A program made the translations under genes and the position numbers. This document shows, in pieces, positions 44,288 to 51,983 of a stretch of 64,000 bases of DNA. The DNA comes from Elusimicrobiaceae bacterium. Lineage in GTDB: Bacteria > Elusimicrobiota > Elusimicrobia > Elusimicrobiales > Elusimicrobiaceae. The notes under the pieces are model-generated. The model made no database searches, was not told the DNA's origin, and saw nothing but the letters and a program-made list of their open reading frames with translations. The stretch covers positions 1 through 64,000 of the forward strand of contig JAGCWX010000028.1 in assembly GCA_017961585.1 (NCBI GenBank), read 5' to 3'. Numbering within the stretch: the stretch's first letter is position 1; every line of letters starts with the position of its first letter.

Positions 44288-44300
44288 AAGGCAAAAATAG

Positions 44301-44325
44301 GCCCCGGTACAGAGAGGGGCTTTTT
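44301..44325 (+). terminator. Hairpin plus U-run between divergent genes
   Basis: GCCCC (44301-44305) pairs with GGGGC (44316-44320), followed by five T. It lies 75 bases upstream of the choloylglycine hydrolase gene and downstream of no known plus-strand gene, so it may be an attenuator or end a short RNA. Confidence 0.45.
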
Positions 44326-44399
44326 CTAACCCTATTTTACGCGTGCAAATTGATTGCAAATTTGTTTCAATACGATAACCTAAGAATAAGGAGGCCTCC

Positions 44400-45494
44400 A
44401 TGAATAAACTACTCAGCTTTGCGTTGGCTGCCGTTTTGGCAGTTGTCGCAACCCCAAACGGCTTTGCCTGCACCGGCATAGCCATTGATGCCGCAGACGG
44501 AACAAAACTCCTCGCGCGCACCATTGAATGGAAAGGCGGCAACTTAGAAAGCAAACTGGTCATTATGCCGCGCGGTATGAAAAACACCGCTTTAACCCCC
44601 CAAGGACAAAACGGGCACGTTTGGTATAACAAATACGGCGCCGTGGGGGCCAGCACCGTGCAAGCCCCCTTTGTAACCGAGGGCGTAAACGAAAAAGGGC
44701 TTAACGTGGGAATTTTTTACTTTGCCAACTACGGCAGTTTAACCCCGTACAACCCCAAACACGCTAAAAAATCCGTAAGCGACGGCGAAATGGTGCGCTA
44801 CATGCTAACCAATTTTGCCACCGTGGACGAAGCATTAAAAGGGATAGAGGATATTGAAATTATTCCCATCGGCAAACCCGATAAAAGCGGCCATTACGCC
44901 ACCGGCCATTGGCGCATTAGTGATGCCTCGGGCAAAAGCGTGGTTTTGGAAATTACCGATAAAGGCCAACGCCACGTGTATGATAACAACCTGCGCGTGA
45001 TTACCAACTCGCCGGGATTTCCGTGGCACCAAGCCAACCTCAACAACTACATCCATTTGTCCGGCGGCGAAACGCCTAACAAAACCATGGGCGATGTAAA
45101 CTTGTTTTCCTTTGGCGGAGGCACTAATTTGATGGGGTTGCCCGGGGATTTAACGCCGCCTTCGCGCTTGGTGCGGGCGTTCTTCTACGTGCAAACCGCC
45201 CCCAAACCTAAAGACGCCTACAGCGCGGTTACGCAGGCATTTCATATCTTAAATAACTTTGATTTGCCCATCGGGGCCGAGTACGCCCCCGGCGAAAAAA
45301 TACCGGATATGCCCAGCGCCACCCAGTGGACGGCTGTGAGCGATGTAACGCACCCCACGTTTTATTACCGCACGATGTACAACTCGGCCATACGCAAAAT
45401 TGATTTAACCAAAATCAACTTTGATACGGTTCCCTATACGGTAACCGATATGGACCAAACCCCTCAGGAAACCTTCCACGAACGGTTGTTCTAA
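44400..45494 (+). CDS. Secreted choloylglycine hydrolase family protein (bile salt hydrolase or penicillin V acylase type)
   Basis: 364 residues, peptidase family C59. The signal peptide (MNKLLSFALAAVLAVVATPNGFA or shorter) ends right before Cys24, which becomes the N-terminal nucleophile. Arg40 (RTIEW), Asn in ITNSPGF and Arg in SRLVRA match the catalytic set; the Asp expected at position 43 is Glu. The enzyme would act in the periplasm on amides such as conjugated bile salts, penicillin V or N-acyl homoserine lactones; sequence does not separate these. AAGGAGG precedes the ATG. It is a single-gene unit ended by a strong terminator. Confidence 0.9.
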   Translation: MNKLLSFALAAVLAVVATPNGFACTGIAIDAADGTKLLARTIEWKGGNLESKLVIMPRGMKNTALTPQGQNGHVWYNKYGAVGASTVQAPFVTEGVNEKGLNVGIFYFANYGSLTPYNPKHAKKSVSDGEMVRYMLTNFATVDEALKGIEDIEIIPIGKPDKSGHYATGHWRISDASGKSVVLEITDKGQRHVYDNNLRVITNSPGFPWHQANLNNYIHLSGGETPNKTMGDVNLFSFGGGTNLMGLPGDLTPPSRLVRAFFYVQTAPKPKDAYSAVTQAFHILNNFDLPIGAEYAPGEKIPDMPSATQWTAVSDVTHPTFYYRTMYNSAIRKIDLTKINFDTVPYTVTDMDQTPQETFHERLF

Positions 45495-45496
45495 TA

Positions 45497-45527
45497 AAAA
45501 AACCCCCGGTTTAAGCCGGGGGTTTTT
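45497..45527. terminator. Terminator between choloylglycine hydrolase and thioredoxin-like genes
   Basis: AACCCCCGG and CCGGGGGTT with flanking A5 and T5 runs, between convergent genes, so functional on both strands. Confidence 0.9.
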
Positions 45528-45542
45528 CAAAGAAAAGGAAGT

Positions 45543-46037
45543 TTATTTGACCAACTTATCAATTTCTACGCTGACCACTTCTTCCATATCCGGGCGGTAC
45601 CCTTCCCATATTTTAATAGCACGGTGCTTTTTGTCAAACAAAATAGTGTGCGGAAACCCGCTCACCCCTAATTCTTCAATTAGTTCCCCTGCACCATAAA
45701 GCGCTGTGGGGGTGAAGCCGTGTTCGGTTACTGCATCGCGCACCGGGCCGGGGGTGCCATCGGCAAAGGCACCTACAATTTCCACTTGCGTGCCGTATTT
45801 TTTGTGTAACGCACTGATAGCCGGCATGGTTTTTTTGCACCACGGGCACCAAGAACCCATAAATACAATTAGAACCGGCTTCCCGTCATAATCCGACGTA
45901 TACCACATCTTTTCTGTATCCGTTGCAACAGGCAACTCGGCCTTACCTAAAGTGGGTACTTCGGGCAAATCCGGCAATTTGGGTAAACAAGCCGCCGCCA
46001 ATACAGCTACGGCCAACAACGCTACTATTTTTTTCAT
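45543..46037 (-). CDS. TlpA/ResA-like thioredoxin-fold lipoprotein
   Basis: 164 residues. The lipobox LAAAC at residues 12-16 follows a short signal (MKKIVALLAVAVL). The thioredoxin active site is GSWCPWCKK, and the cis-Pro loop is GFPHTILFD. It probably reduces disulfides in the periplasm while anchored to a membrane; substrates could include the Cys-rich pilins, but this is only a guess. The frame is open 54 bases further upstream; AAGGAG 6 nt before 46037 and the lipobox decide the start. It is divergent from the M23 gene. Confidence 0.9.
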   Translation of the reverse strand: MKKIVALLAVAVLAAACLPKLPDLPEVPTLGKAELPVATDTEKMWYTSDYDGKPVLIVFMGSWCPWCKKTMPAISALHKKYGTQVEIVGAFADGTPGPVRDAVTEHGFTPTALYGAGELIEELGVSGFPHTILFDKKHRAIKIWEGYRPDMEEVVSVEIDKLVK

Positions 46038-46094
46038 AAGTTCTCCTTGTAAGTCTATTCCCCCGCAGGGTCCATATATGATAGAATACAAAAG

Positions 46095-47015
46095 ATGGGT
46101 AATTTTATCAATACTTTTGCCAGCGCACTGGGAGAGCGGATTGATATTCTAATCATGCCGCGCAAGGGAGCCAGCACCAAATTAAAACTGCGGCGCTTGA
46201 CGTTGTGGGCCCTTATCGTGGTGTGGTTGCTGCTTACAGGCGCGGGAATTTTGTTTTTTGTGCGCGGTTACGACTACAATATGATCAAAGCCGAGAACAA
46301 CCTAATGCGCATGAAACTGAAATTGATTGCCGATGAGCTTGAACGCGGGCGGAAATATTTGGACCTTACCCACACTACCGATACCCAAATGCGCCAAATG
46401 CTAGGCATGCCGGGCGGTAAATTTGTCAATTTACCCAAAGGATGGGAAGAAGCCAAAGCCCAGCAAGATGCTCGCGCAAAGAAGTTGTTTGAAACCGATT
46501 TGAAGGACATGCAAACAGAAGATTTTGAACATTACGTGGATGATTTGGAAGATAGTGCCAAAACGCAACTGGCCAGCTTTCAGGAAATTGCTTGGTATTT
46601 TGCCAATAAGAAAGAAGGGCTCAACTCCACCCCCTCCATCCGGCCTTCCAGCGCGCCGATCAGCTCGGGCTATGGATATCGGTTAGACCCGGTGGGAAGA
46701 CGCACTTCCAAAAAACATAACGGGGTAGATTTTGCCGGCAAGCCCGATAGCCCTATCGTGGTTACAGCCGACGGCGTAGTGCGCCACGCGGGCTGGGTAC
46801 CCAGCTTTGGGCAAGCCATTTTGGTAGACCATGGGTTTGGGTATTCCACGTTGTACGCACACACAACTGGAATCACCGTAAAATCCGGCGATGTAGTTAA
46901 ACGGGGCGACAAAATTGCTACAATGGGTTCTAGCGGCAATTCCACCGGCACCCATTTGCATTACGAAGTGTGGAAAGACGGGCAAGCCGTCAATCCGCGC
47001 AACTATTTTAAATAA
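46095..47015 (+). CDS. M23-family peptidoglycan endopeptidase, membrane anchored
   Basis: 306 residues. One membrane helix (LWALIVVWLLLTGAGILFFV, about 36-55), a coiled-coil region (about 60-170, NNLMRMKLKLIADELERG) and a C-terminal LytM domain: HNGVDFAG (His and Asp zinc ligands), TLYAH and HLHYEVW (HxH). All catalytic residues are present, so it should cut peptide cross-links. An extended -10 (TGA-TAGAAT) ends 7 nt before the ATG and there is no ribosome site. It is the first gene of a four-gene run with a bactofilin next, a pairing known to control cell shape in several bacteria. Confidence 0.93.
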   Translation: MGNFINTFASALGERIDILIMPRKGASTKLKLRRLTLWALIVVWLLLTGAGILFFVRGYDYNMIKAENNLMRMKLKLIADELERGRKYLDLTHTTDTQMRQMLGMPGGKFVNLPKGWEEAKAQQDARAKKLFETDLKDMQTEDFEHYVDDLEDSAKTQLASFQEIAWYFANKKEGLNSTPSIRPSSAPISSGYGYRLDPVGRRTSKKHNGVDFAGKPDSPIVVTADGVVRHAGWVPSFGQAILVDHGFGYSTLYAHTTGITVKSGDVVKRGDKIATMGSSGNSTGTHLHYEVWKDGQAVNPRNYFK

Positions 47016-47029
47016 ATGAGGAGAAAGAT

Positions 47030-47419
47030 ATGGGATTTTTGAAAAAAGACTCTGACTTTTCTTCCGGCGAACATTTTTCCGTCGTCAGTGCGGAATGTTA
47101 CTTTCAGGGAACGCTGAATGTGCAAGGTTCCCTGCGGGTGGACGGTACGTTGGAAGGGGCCGTGGATAATGCGCGCCACGTAATCGTGGGCGACGGCGGC
47201 AAAATTGTAGGCGACGTAACTGCCGAAATTGTAGTCTGCGGCGGTTCCATTGAAGGAAACGTCTGCGCCAATATGTTGGAAATATTGGGCAAGGCCTCTA
47301 TCATTGGCGATATCCGCGCCAAAAAAATGATTGTGGAAGAAGGCGGCCGTATTGACGGACGCTGCACCATCGGCGAAGAATTGGATACCATCCAATCTAC
47401 CGAACAAGAAGAGAATTAA
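47030..47419 (+). CDS. Bactofilin
   Basis: 129 residues. The bactofilin (DUF583) beta-helix core is visible as short repeats (GTLNVQGSLRVDGTLEGAV, GKIVGDVTAEIVVCGGSIEGNV in part, IIGDIRAKKMIVEEGG), flanked by short charged tails. Bactofilins self-assemble into filaments at the inner membrane and recruit peptidoglycan enzymes. It follows the M23 peptidase by 14 bases with a GAGGAG site 5-6 nt before the ATG, so it probably positions that enzyme. Confidence 0.95.
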   Translation: MGFLKKDSDFSSGEHFSVVSAECYFQGTLNVQGSLRVDGTLEGAVDNARHVIVGDGGKIVGDVTAEIVVCGGSIEGNVCANMLEILGKASIIGDIRAKKMIVEEGGRIDGRCTIGEELDTIQSTEQEEN

Positions 47420-47429
47420 GGAGCTAAAA

Positions 47430-48107
47430 ATGTCGTTTTTTATCAAACACAAAAAATCTATTTTACTGGTCACGCTGGCCTTCTTTTTGGGCAGTATTGT
47501 GTATTTGGGGCTGAGTGCCTATTCCCGCAGCAATTATAAACTTAACGCCGCTCAAGTGGGCAAGCAAAGCATCACCTACCGCGACCTCTACCGCCTGACC
47601 GAACAACGCGCCAACCAGCTGCGCAATCAAGGGATGGAAGTGGACGAAGACGTGATGAAATTTTTAGAACAGCAAACCCTTTCCGCCTTAGTAAGCGAAG
47701 AAATTTTAAACCAAGCCGCGCAAAAAGCCGGGTTGCATGTATCCGATTACGAAGTAGCGTACGACATCCAAACCGCCCCTTGGTTTGCGCCCGAAGGCAA
47801 ATTTGATAAAAAGGTCTATGAATACGCCGTAAAATCTACCCAAGGCGTTACACCGGCCAAGTTTGAAGAACAACTTCGCCGCGATAAATTGGCCAACCGT
47901 TTCCGTCAGGTGCTCTATTCGTTCTATAAATTGACCCCGGCCGAAACTAAATACTCCTACGAAGTACAACACGGCAGCGTGGCGGGCTTTGAAGAAAACC
48001 AAAAAGATTTCCAATCCGCTTTGATGGATACCAAAATGCAAACGGCCCAACAAGCGTTTTTGGATGACTTTAACAACAACGTAAAAGTGAAAACGTTTTT
48101 GGAGTAA
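47430..48107 (+). CDS. SurA N-terminal domain protein, membrane anchored
   Basis: 225 residues. An N-terminal membrane helix (SILLVTLAFFLGSIVYLGL) is followed by a SurA/PpiD-type chaperone domain: VGKQSITYRDLYRLTEQ, QTLSALVSEEILNQAAQKAG (in part), FDKKVYEYAVKSTQGVTPAKFEE (in part). There is no parvulin PPIase domain, so it is a chaperone-only relative. It likely assists exported proteins at the inner membrane. The frame is open 99 bases further upstream into the bactofilin gene; the AAGGAG site 6 nt before 47430 and the helix decide the start. Confidence 0.87.
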   Translation: MSFFIKHKKSILLVTLAFFLGSIVYLGLSAYSRSNYKLNAAQVGKQSITYRDLYRLTEQRANQLRNQGMEVDEDVMKFLEQQTLSALVSEEILNQAAQKAGLHVSDYEVAYDIQTAPWFAPEGKFDKKVYEYAVKSTQGVTPAKFEEQLRRDKLANRFRQVLYSFYKLTPAETKYSYEVQHGSVAGFEENQKDFQSALMDTKMQTAQQAFLDDFNNNVKVKTFLE

Positions 48108-48110
48108 GCC

Positions 48111-49025
48111 GTGAATAATAACGACGTATTGGTAGTGGGCTCCGTTGCCTTTGATACCATTGAAAATGCCAACGGCCGCGCAGAGCGCGTGCTGGGCGGC
48201 GCGGCAAGCTACGCCTCTATTTGCGCGAGCTACTTTGCCAAGCCCGCCGTGGTGGCCGTAGTAGGGACCGATTTCACGGACGAGTACCGCGCCCCCTTTA
48301 TTAAACGCGGCGTGGATATCCGCGGCGTGGAAGTAAAAGAGGGGCTGACCTTCCACTGGGGCGGCAGCTACGATGCCGATTTCAATACCGCATTTACTAA
48401 ATTTACGGACTTAAACGTGTTTAAAGATTTTAAGCCCGTTCTCACCAAAGAGCAACAAAATGCCAAGGCCGTCTTTTTAGCCAATATTGACCCGGAGTTA
48501 CAGCTTTCCGTCCTAAAACAAGTCAAGCACCCGCGCTTGGTGGCGTGTGATACCATGAATTATTGGATTTCTTCCAAAAAAGACGCGCTGCTTAAAGTAA
48601 TTAAACAAATTGATATTTTGTTTTTGAACGAAAACGAAGCACGCCAACTAACCGGCATTTACAATTTAATTCAAGCTGGCAAATGGTTGCTGGGCAAAGG
48701 CGTCAAATACGTGATTATCAAATTAGGGTCCAACGGGTCCATGCTAGTAAGCGAAAAAGGCATTGCCCAATTGCCGCCCTATATTTTGGAGCACGTGCAC
48801 GATACCACCGGCGCGGGTGATACGTTTGGCGGAGGATTCACCGGCTATTTGGCCAGTTTAAAAAATTGGAACAGCTTGCAAGCTATTAAGCGCGCGATGA
48901 TGATTGGCAACGTGATGGCCTCGTTTACCATTGAATCGTTTAGCGTGGTGCGCTTGGCCGGGCTAACGCAGCAGGTAATCAACAAACGCCTCAAAGAATA
49001 TACCGACATGCTGCGGTTTGATTAA
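48111..49025 (+). CDS. PfkB-family carbohydrate/nucleoside kinase
   Basis: 304 residues with a GTG start three bases after the previous stop. The PfkB signatures are GGAASYASICA (substrate loop), NENEARQLTG, and DTTGAGDTFGGGF (anion hole with catalytic Asp). The substrate cannot be named; family members phosphorylate ribose, adenosine, fructose-1-P or similar. Placement at the end of an envelope operon (M23, bactofilin, SurA-like) is unusual for such a kinase. A strong terminator follows. Confidence 0.9.
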   Translation: MNNNDVLVVGSVAFDTIENANGRAERVLGGAASYASICASYFAKPAVVAVVGTDFTDEYRAPFIKRGVDIRGVEVKEGLTFHWGGSYDADFNTAFTKFTDLNVFKDFKPVLTKEQQNAKAVFLANIDPELQLSVLKQVKHPRLVACDTMNYWISSKKDALLKVIKQIDILFLNENEARQLTGIYNLIQAGKWLLGKGVKYVIIKLGSNGSMLVSEKGIAQLPPYILEHVHDTTGAGDTFGGGFTGYLASLKNWNSLQAIKRAMMIGNVMASFTIESFSVVRLAGLTQQVINKRLKEYTDMLRFD

Positions 49026-49034
49026 ACAACATAT

Positions 49035-49068
49035 AAAACTCCCCGGGCTCACAACCGGGGAGTTTTAT
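49035..49068. terminator. Terminator between PfkB kinase and radical SAM genes
   Basis: AAAACTCCCCGG and CCGGGGAGTTTT flank an 8-nt loop between convergent genes. The outer arms repeat those of the hairpin at 4385-4420. Confidence 0.9.
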
Positions 49069-49088
49069 TTTAGATAATTTTTCCCTTC

Positions 49089-50384
49089 CTAAAATTGCGC
49101 GGCAATTTGCGGGTCTTCCATGCACAAATATACCACCGCTTTGGGGAACGTTTTGCGCAACAGCGGCACTAAAAATTGATACACTTCTTGACGTTGCGCG
49201 GGGCTGTAGCGCATCTTTCCGTCAAAATCCAATAGAAATTCACCATCTAAAATGGTATTGTGCACAAAGCGAGTCTCAATGGCTTTTTTAAGCTCGCGGC
49301 TAAAGCGCAGCGTGCCCACACTAATCCAAGCGATTTTATCGTGCGGAAGCGTGGCGGCCATTTCCTCAACGGTGCGGGCATAATCTTGCTGATAGCCGTT
49401 GTAAATAACCACCGGGTCAAAGTGAAACCCTAAACGGTATCCGGCACGGGCCACCTCGCACGCGGCTTGCAAACGCGCCGTAAGCCCCGGGGTAAAATGC
49501 TCGGCCAAGTTGGTAATGGGCGCGGCATTAACCGACCACGATACCACCACATTTTCACACCCACCGGCTTGTAATAATCCGCCAATGTTTACACTTTTGG
49601 TTTTAAACTCAAACTGCAAGTGCGGCCGCGCGCGAAAGAACGGAACCAGTTGCGCGGAATATTGGGTTAAATCGTCAAAGACAAGGGAGTCGGTAAACTC
49701 CCCACTGCCGATGCGCGGGCGGTCAAACGGACCACAACGAAATTTGGCCCCGTCAATTTTAGCTAAAAATTCGTCCACATTGGCGGGCAATAAAACCGCG
49801 TGCAAATTTTGGTATTGCTGCAAGAAACAATACTCACACTCAAAGCGGCAACCAAACCCTAAATTAATTAAATTGTACCCGCACCCGGCTGAACCACAGC
49901 TGCACGGACAGGGTTTTAAAAAGTCATACTTTTCGCGGTGGATGAAAAGCGTGTCTAGACGGTTGGAAAAATACGGGCTGCCAACTTGGGTTTTGCCGTC
50001 GGTCTCTTTGAATTCGGCCTGCGGGAAAGCCGCGCGCACACGCTGTGCAAGCGGCGTGTCTTTGACGGAAGTTTCTATATAAACGGTTTTGGGAAAGAAC
50101 GGGCGCGGGGTTAAATCGGCCTCTTGCGCGGGGTCCAATTCCAGCTTGGGCAAATAAAATTGGTCTTTGCGCGCCGTCTTAAAATTAACCGGATAGCGCT
50201 TTTGAAGTAAAATCTTTTTGGCGCGCTCAAACGTAAGATTTTTTTGCACGGGTAAAATTTCCGATGGGGGAAGTTGATCACGCTTAGCAATTTCGTACAG
50301 CAGGCGCACTAACTCACGCTGTTTGTTAATGCCCAACGCGGGTAAAAGTTGGGTTAAATAGTGCTCTATTTGAGAAGGGTGCAT
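49089..50384 (-). CDS. Radical SAM protein of the spore photoproduct lyase-like family
   Basis: 431 residues. The radical SAM cluster motif is C-x3-C-x2-C (GCRFECEYCFLQQY). The surrounding sequence (CPCSCGSAGCGYNLINLGFGC in part, IGSGEFTDSL, FKTKSVNI, SWSVNA, GFHFDPVV) is typical of SplB-like proteins. Spore photoproduct lyase repairs thymine dimers in spores; this organism shows no other sign of sporulation, so the substrate is unknown. The start at 50384 has GGAGG 4-5 nt upstream. It overlaps the aldo/keto reductase gene by 19 bases, at the end of the addB operon. Confidence 0.88.
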   Translation of the reverse strand: MHPSQIEHYLTQLLPALGINKQRELVRLLYEIAKRDQLPPSEILPVQKNLTFERAKKILLQKRYPVNFKTARKDQFYLPKLELDPAQEADLTPRPFFPKTVYIETSVKDTPLAQRVRAAFPQAEFKETDGKTQVGSPYFSNRLDTLFIHREKYDFLKPCPCSCGSAGCGYNLINLGFGCRFECEYCFLQQYQNLHAVLLPANVDEFLAKIDGAKFRCGPFDRPRIGSGEFTDSLVFDDLTQYSAQLVPFFRARPHLQFEFKTKSVNIGGLLQAGGCENVVVSWSVNAAPITNLAEHFTPGLTARLQAACEVARAGYRLGFHFDPVVIYNGYQQDYARTVEEMAATLPHDKIAWISVGTLRFSRELKKAIETRFVHNTILDGEFLLDFDGKMRYSPAQRQEVYQFLVPLLRKTFPKAVVYLCMEDPQIAAQF

Positions 50385-51283
50385 AATTCCTCCGCGCTCA
50401 AATATACGTCGGCCGCTTGTGCATTTTGCAATACTTGCTCGGCGCGGCGCGCACCGGCCAACGCACACGTGACCCCCGGTTGTGCTAGTACCCACGCCAA
50501 CGCCACCGCAGTGCAGGACGTGTGATGCTGGGCAGACAGTTCTTGCACATGCTTTACCGTGGATTGTGCTTGTACAAAAGCATCATCCCGGTAGCACTTA
50601 TAAAAATAGTTGCGTGCATCCGCACGACGCAAATTAGGTACACGTTTATATTTACCGCTTAAAATCCCCCCACACAAACTGCCGTATGCCACAAACCCCA
50701 ATTGATGTGCGCGGCAAATTTCCAGCACGGGCGCGGCTTTGTGCGGATGCAAGAGGGAAAGCTCATCTTGCACGCAATCAATTAGCCCTGTTTGAGCCAT
50801 TTGCGCCAAAATTTCCGGCGGGATATTGCAAACCCCAATATGCCGGATTTTGCCTTGTTTTTTGAATTGTGCCAAACTTTCCAACACGCTTTGCCAGGGA
50901 ATTTGCGGATCCAAATAATGCACAAAATAAATATCAATAAAATCGGTTTGAAGTAAACGCAGGGAAGTTTCCAGCTGGGCAGTAATAGTTTGCGGGCGCA
51001 AATCGTGATCGGTCCACGAGCCGTTTTTCACAAGCCCACACTTTGTAGCCAAAATAACCTCTTGGCGGCGGCCTTGCAAAATGCGGCCTAAAACTTCTTC
51101 GCTACTTCCATAAATGGGGGCGGTGTCAATTACATTGATCCCCGCGTCCAGCGCGGCCTGTACCGCGGATTGGGCCTCTGCAAAAGGAGTATCGCCCCAA
51201 TCGGTTGCGCCGCCCAGCGCCCAGCCGCCCAGCCCGACGGTGGATAGTTGTAAATCTGTTTTCCCTAAGCGGCGATAGTGCAT
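50366..51283 (-). CDS. Aldo/keto reductase
   Basis: 305 residues, a TIM-barrel oxidoreductase. The catalytic tetrad is visible: Asp and Tyr in DTAPIYGSSEE, Lys in ATKCGL, His in FVHYLD. NADPH-binding residues follow in the late GVTCALAGAR stretch. The substrate is unknown. It starts one base after the stop of the CoA-binding protein gene and overlaps the radical SAM gene, so all are translated from one mRNA. Confidence 0.92.
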   Translation of the reverse strand: MHYRRLGKTDLQLSTVGLGGWALGGATDWGDTPFAEAQSAVQAALDAGINVIDTAPIYGSSEEVLGRILQGRRQEVILATKCGLVKNGSWTDHDLRPQTITAQLETSLRLLQTDFIDIYFVHYLDPQIPWQSVLESLAQFKKQGKIRHIGVCNIPPEILAQMAQTGLIDCVQDELSLLHPHKAAPVLEICRAHQLGFVAYGSLCGGILSGKYKRVPNLRRADARNYFYKCYRDDAFVQAQSTVKHVQELSAQHHTSCTAVALAWVLAQPGVTCALAGARRAEQVLQNAQAADVYLSAEELCTLLK

Positions 51284-51284
51284 A

Positions 51285-51659
51285 TTACCAAAGTCCGTTT
51301 TCGGCCATAAAGCACGCGTTAACGGCTTTAATACCCGACGCAGTAGCCAACACAAAAGCTTGGTCTTCTTGCGCGCCGGGTTGGAACCAAATTTCCTTCA
51401 CGCCTTTTTGTTTGCATTGAGAAACAGCTTCTAACGCGGCTGCCGGTGGAATAACCAAAACAGCAACATCCACCGCGTGTGGCACGTCAGATAATTTAGA
51501 ATAGAGAGAATGCCCTTCCACACTTCCCCCTTTGGGGTTAATGCCAAAGACGGTAAACCTTTTTTGCAAAAGCGTGTGAAAAATTTTATAGCCGTATTTG
51601 GACGTATCTTGCGAAACACCAAAAACGGCTATAGATTGATTAGAATAAGGATTAGGCAT
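51285..51659 (-). CDS. CoA-binding domain protein (YccU-like)
   Basis: 124 residues, a stand-alone Rossmann CoA-binding domain: IAVFGVSQDTSKYGYKI, VFGINPKG, VDVAVLVIPPAAALE, IWFQPGAQ. Such proteins bind CoA or a related nucleotide; no reaction is assigned. The ATG at 51659 lies inside the last codons of ybaB (8-base overlap); a TTG four codons earlier is possible but unlikely. Confidence 0.88.
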   Translation of the reverse strand: MPNPYSNQSIAVFGVSQDTSKYGYKIFHTLLQKRFTVFGINPKGGSVEGHSLYSKLSDVPHAVDVAVLVIPPAAALEAVSQCKQKGVKEIWFQPGAQEDQAFVLATASGIKAVNACFMAENGLW

Positions 51660-51948
51660 TCGGGATTCCAAAATTGCTTCCCATAGCTTGCGCGGCCATC
51701 ATTTGCGTGTCGCGCACGGCTTTATTCACAACCGCTTTGATTTCTTCGCCCAGTTCGGCCTCGCTGCAGTTTTTAGCCAATGGGTCCACGCGCACTTCTT
51801 TCACTTCCATGGAACCGTTTAACGTGATTTCTACCAAATGGCGCGGGCTTTCGGCCTTGATGACCATGGCATCCAACCGTTTCTTCATTTCTTCCATTTG
51901 GCCTTTTAATTTCCACAAATCTTTAAGTTGTCCTAATTTGTCGAGCAT
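51652..51948 (-). CDS. ybaB: YbaB/EbfC-family nucleoid-associated protein
   Basis: 98 residues, the standard length. Starts MLDKLGQLKDLWKLKGQ; the central VEITLNGSMEVKEVRVDP and the C-terminal MMAAQAMG helix fit the family. It binds DNA as a dimer. In many bacteria ybaB stands next to dnaX and recR; here it follows addA by 36 bases, still a recombination setting. A GAGGAG site lies 5-6 nt before the ATG. Confidence 0.93.
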   Translation of the reverse strand: MLDKLGQLKDLWKLKGQMEEMKKRLDAMVIKAESPRHLVEITLNGSMEVKEVRVDPLAKNCSEAELGEEIKAVVNKAVRDTQMMAAQAMGSNFGIPNA

Positions 51949-51983
51949 AATTTCTCCTCTTTTGGTTTTTTATATTGTAACTT

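Noticed and set aside
47003-47473. Minus-strand frame opposite the bactofilin
   Set aside because: Shadow of the bactofilin gene, whose beta-helix repeats and ribosome site are clear.
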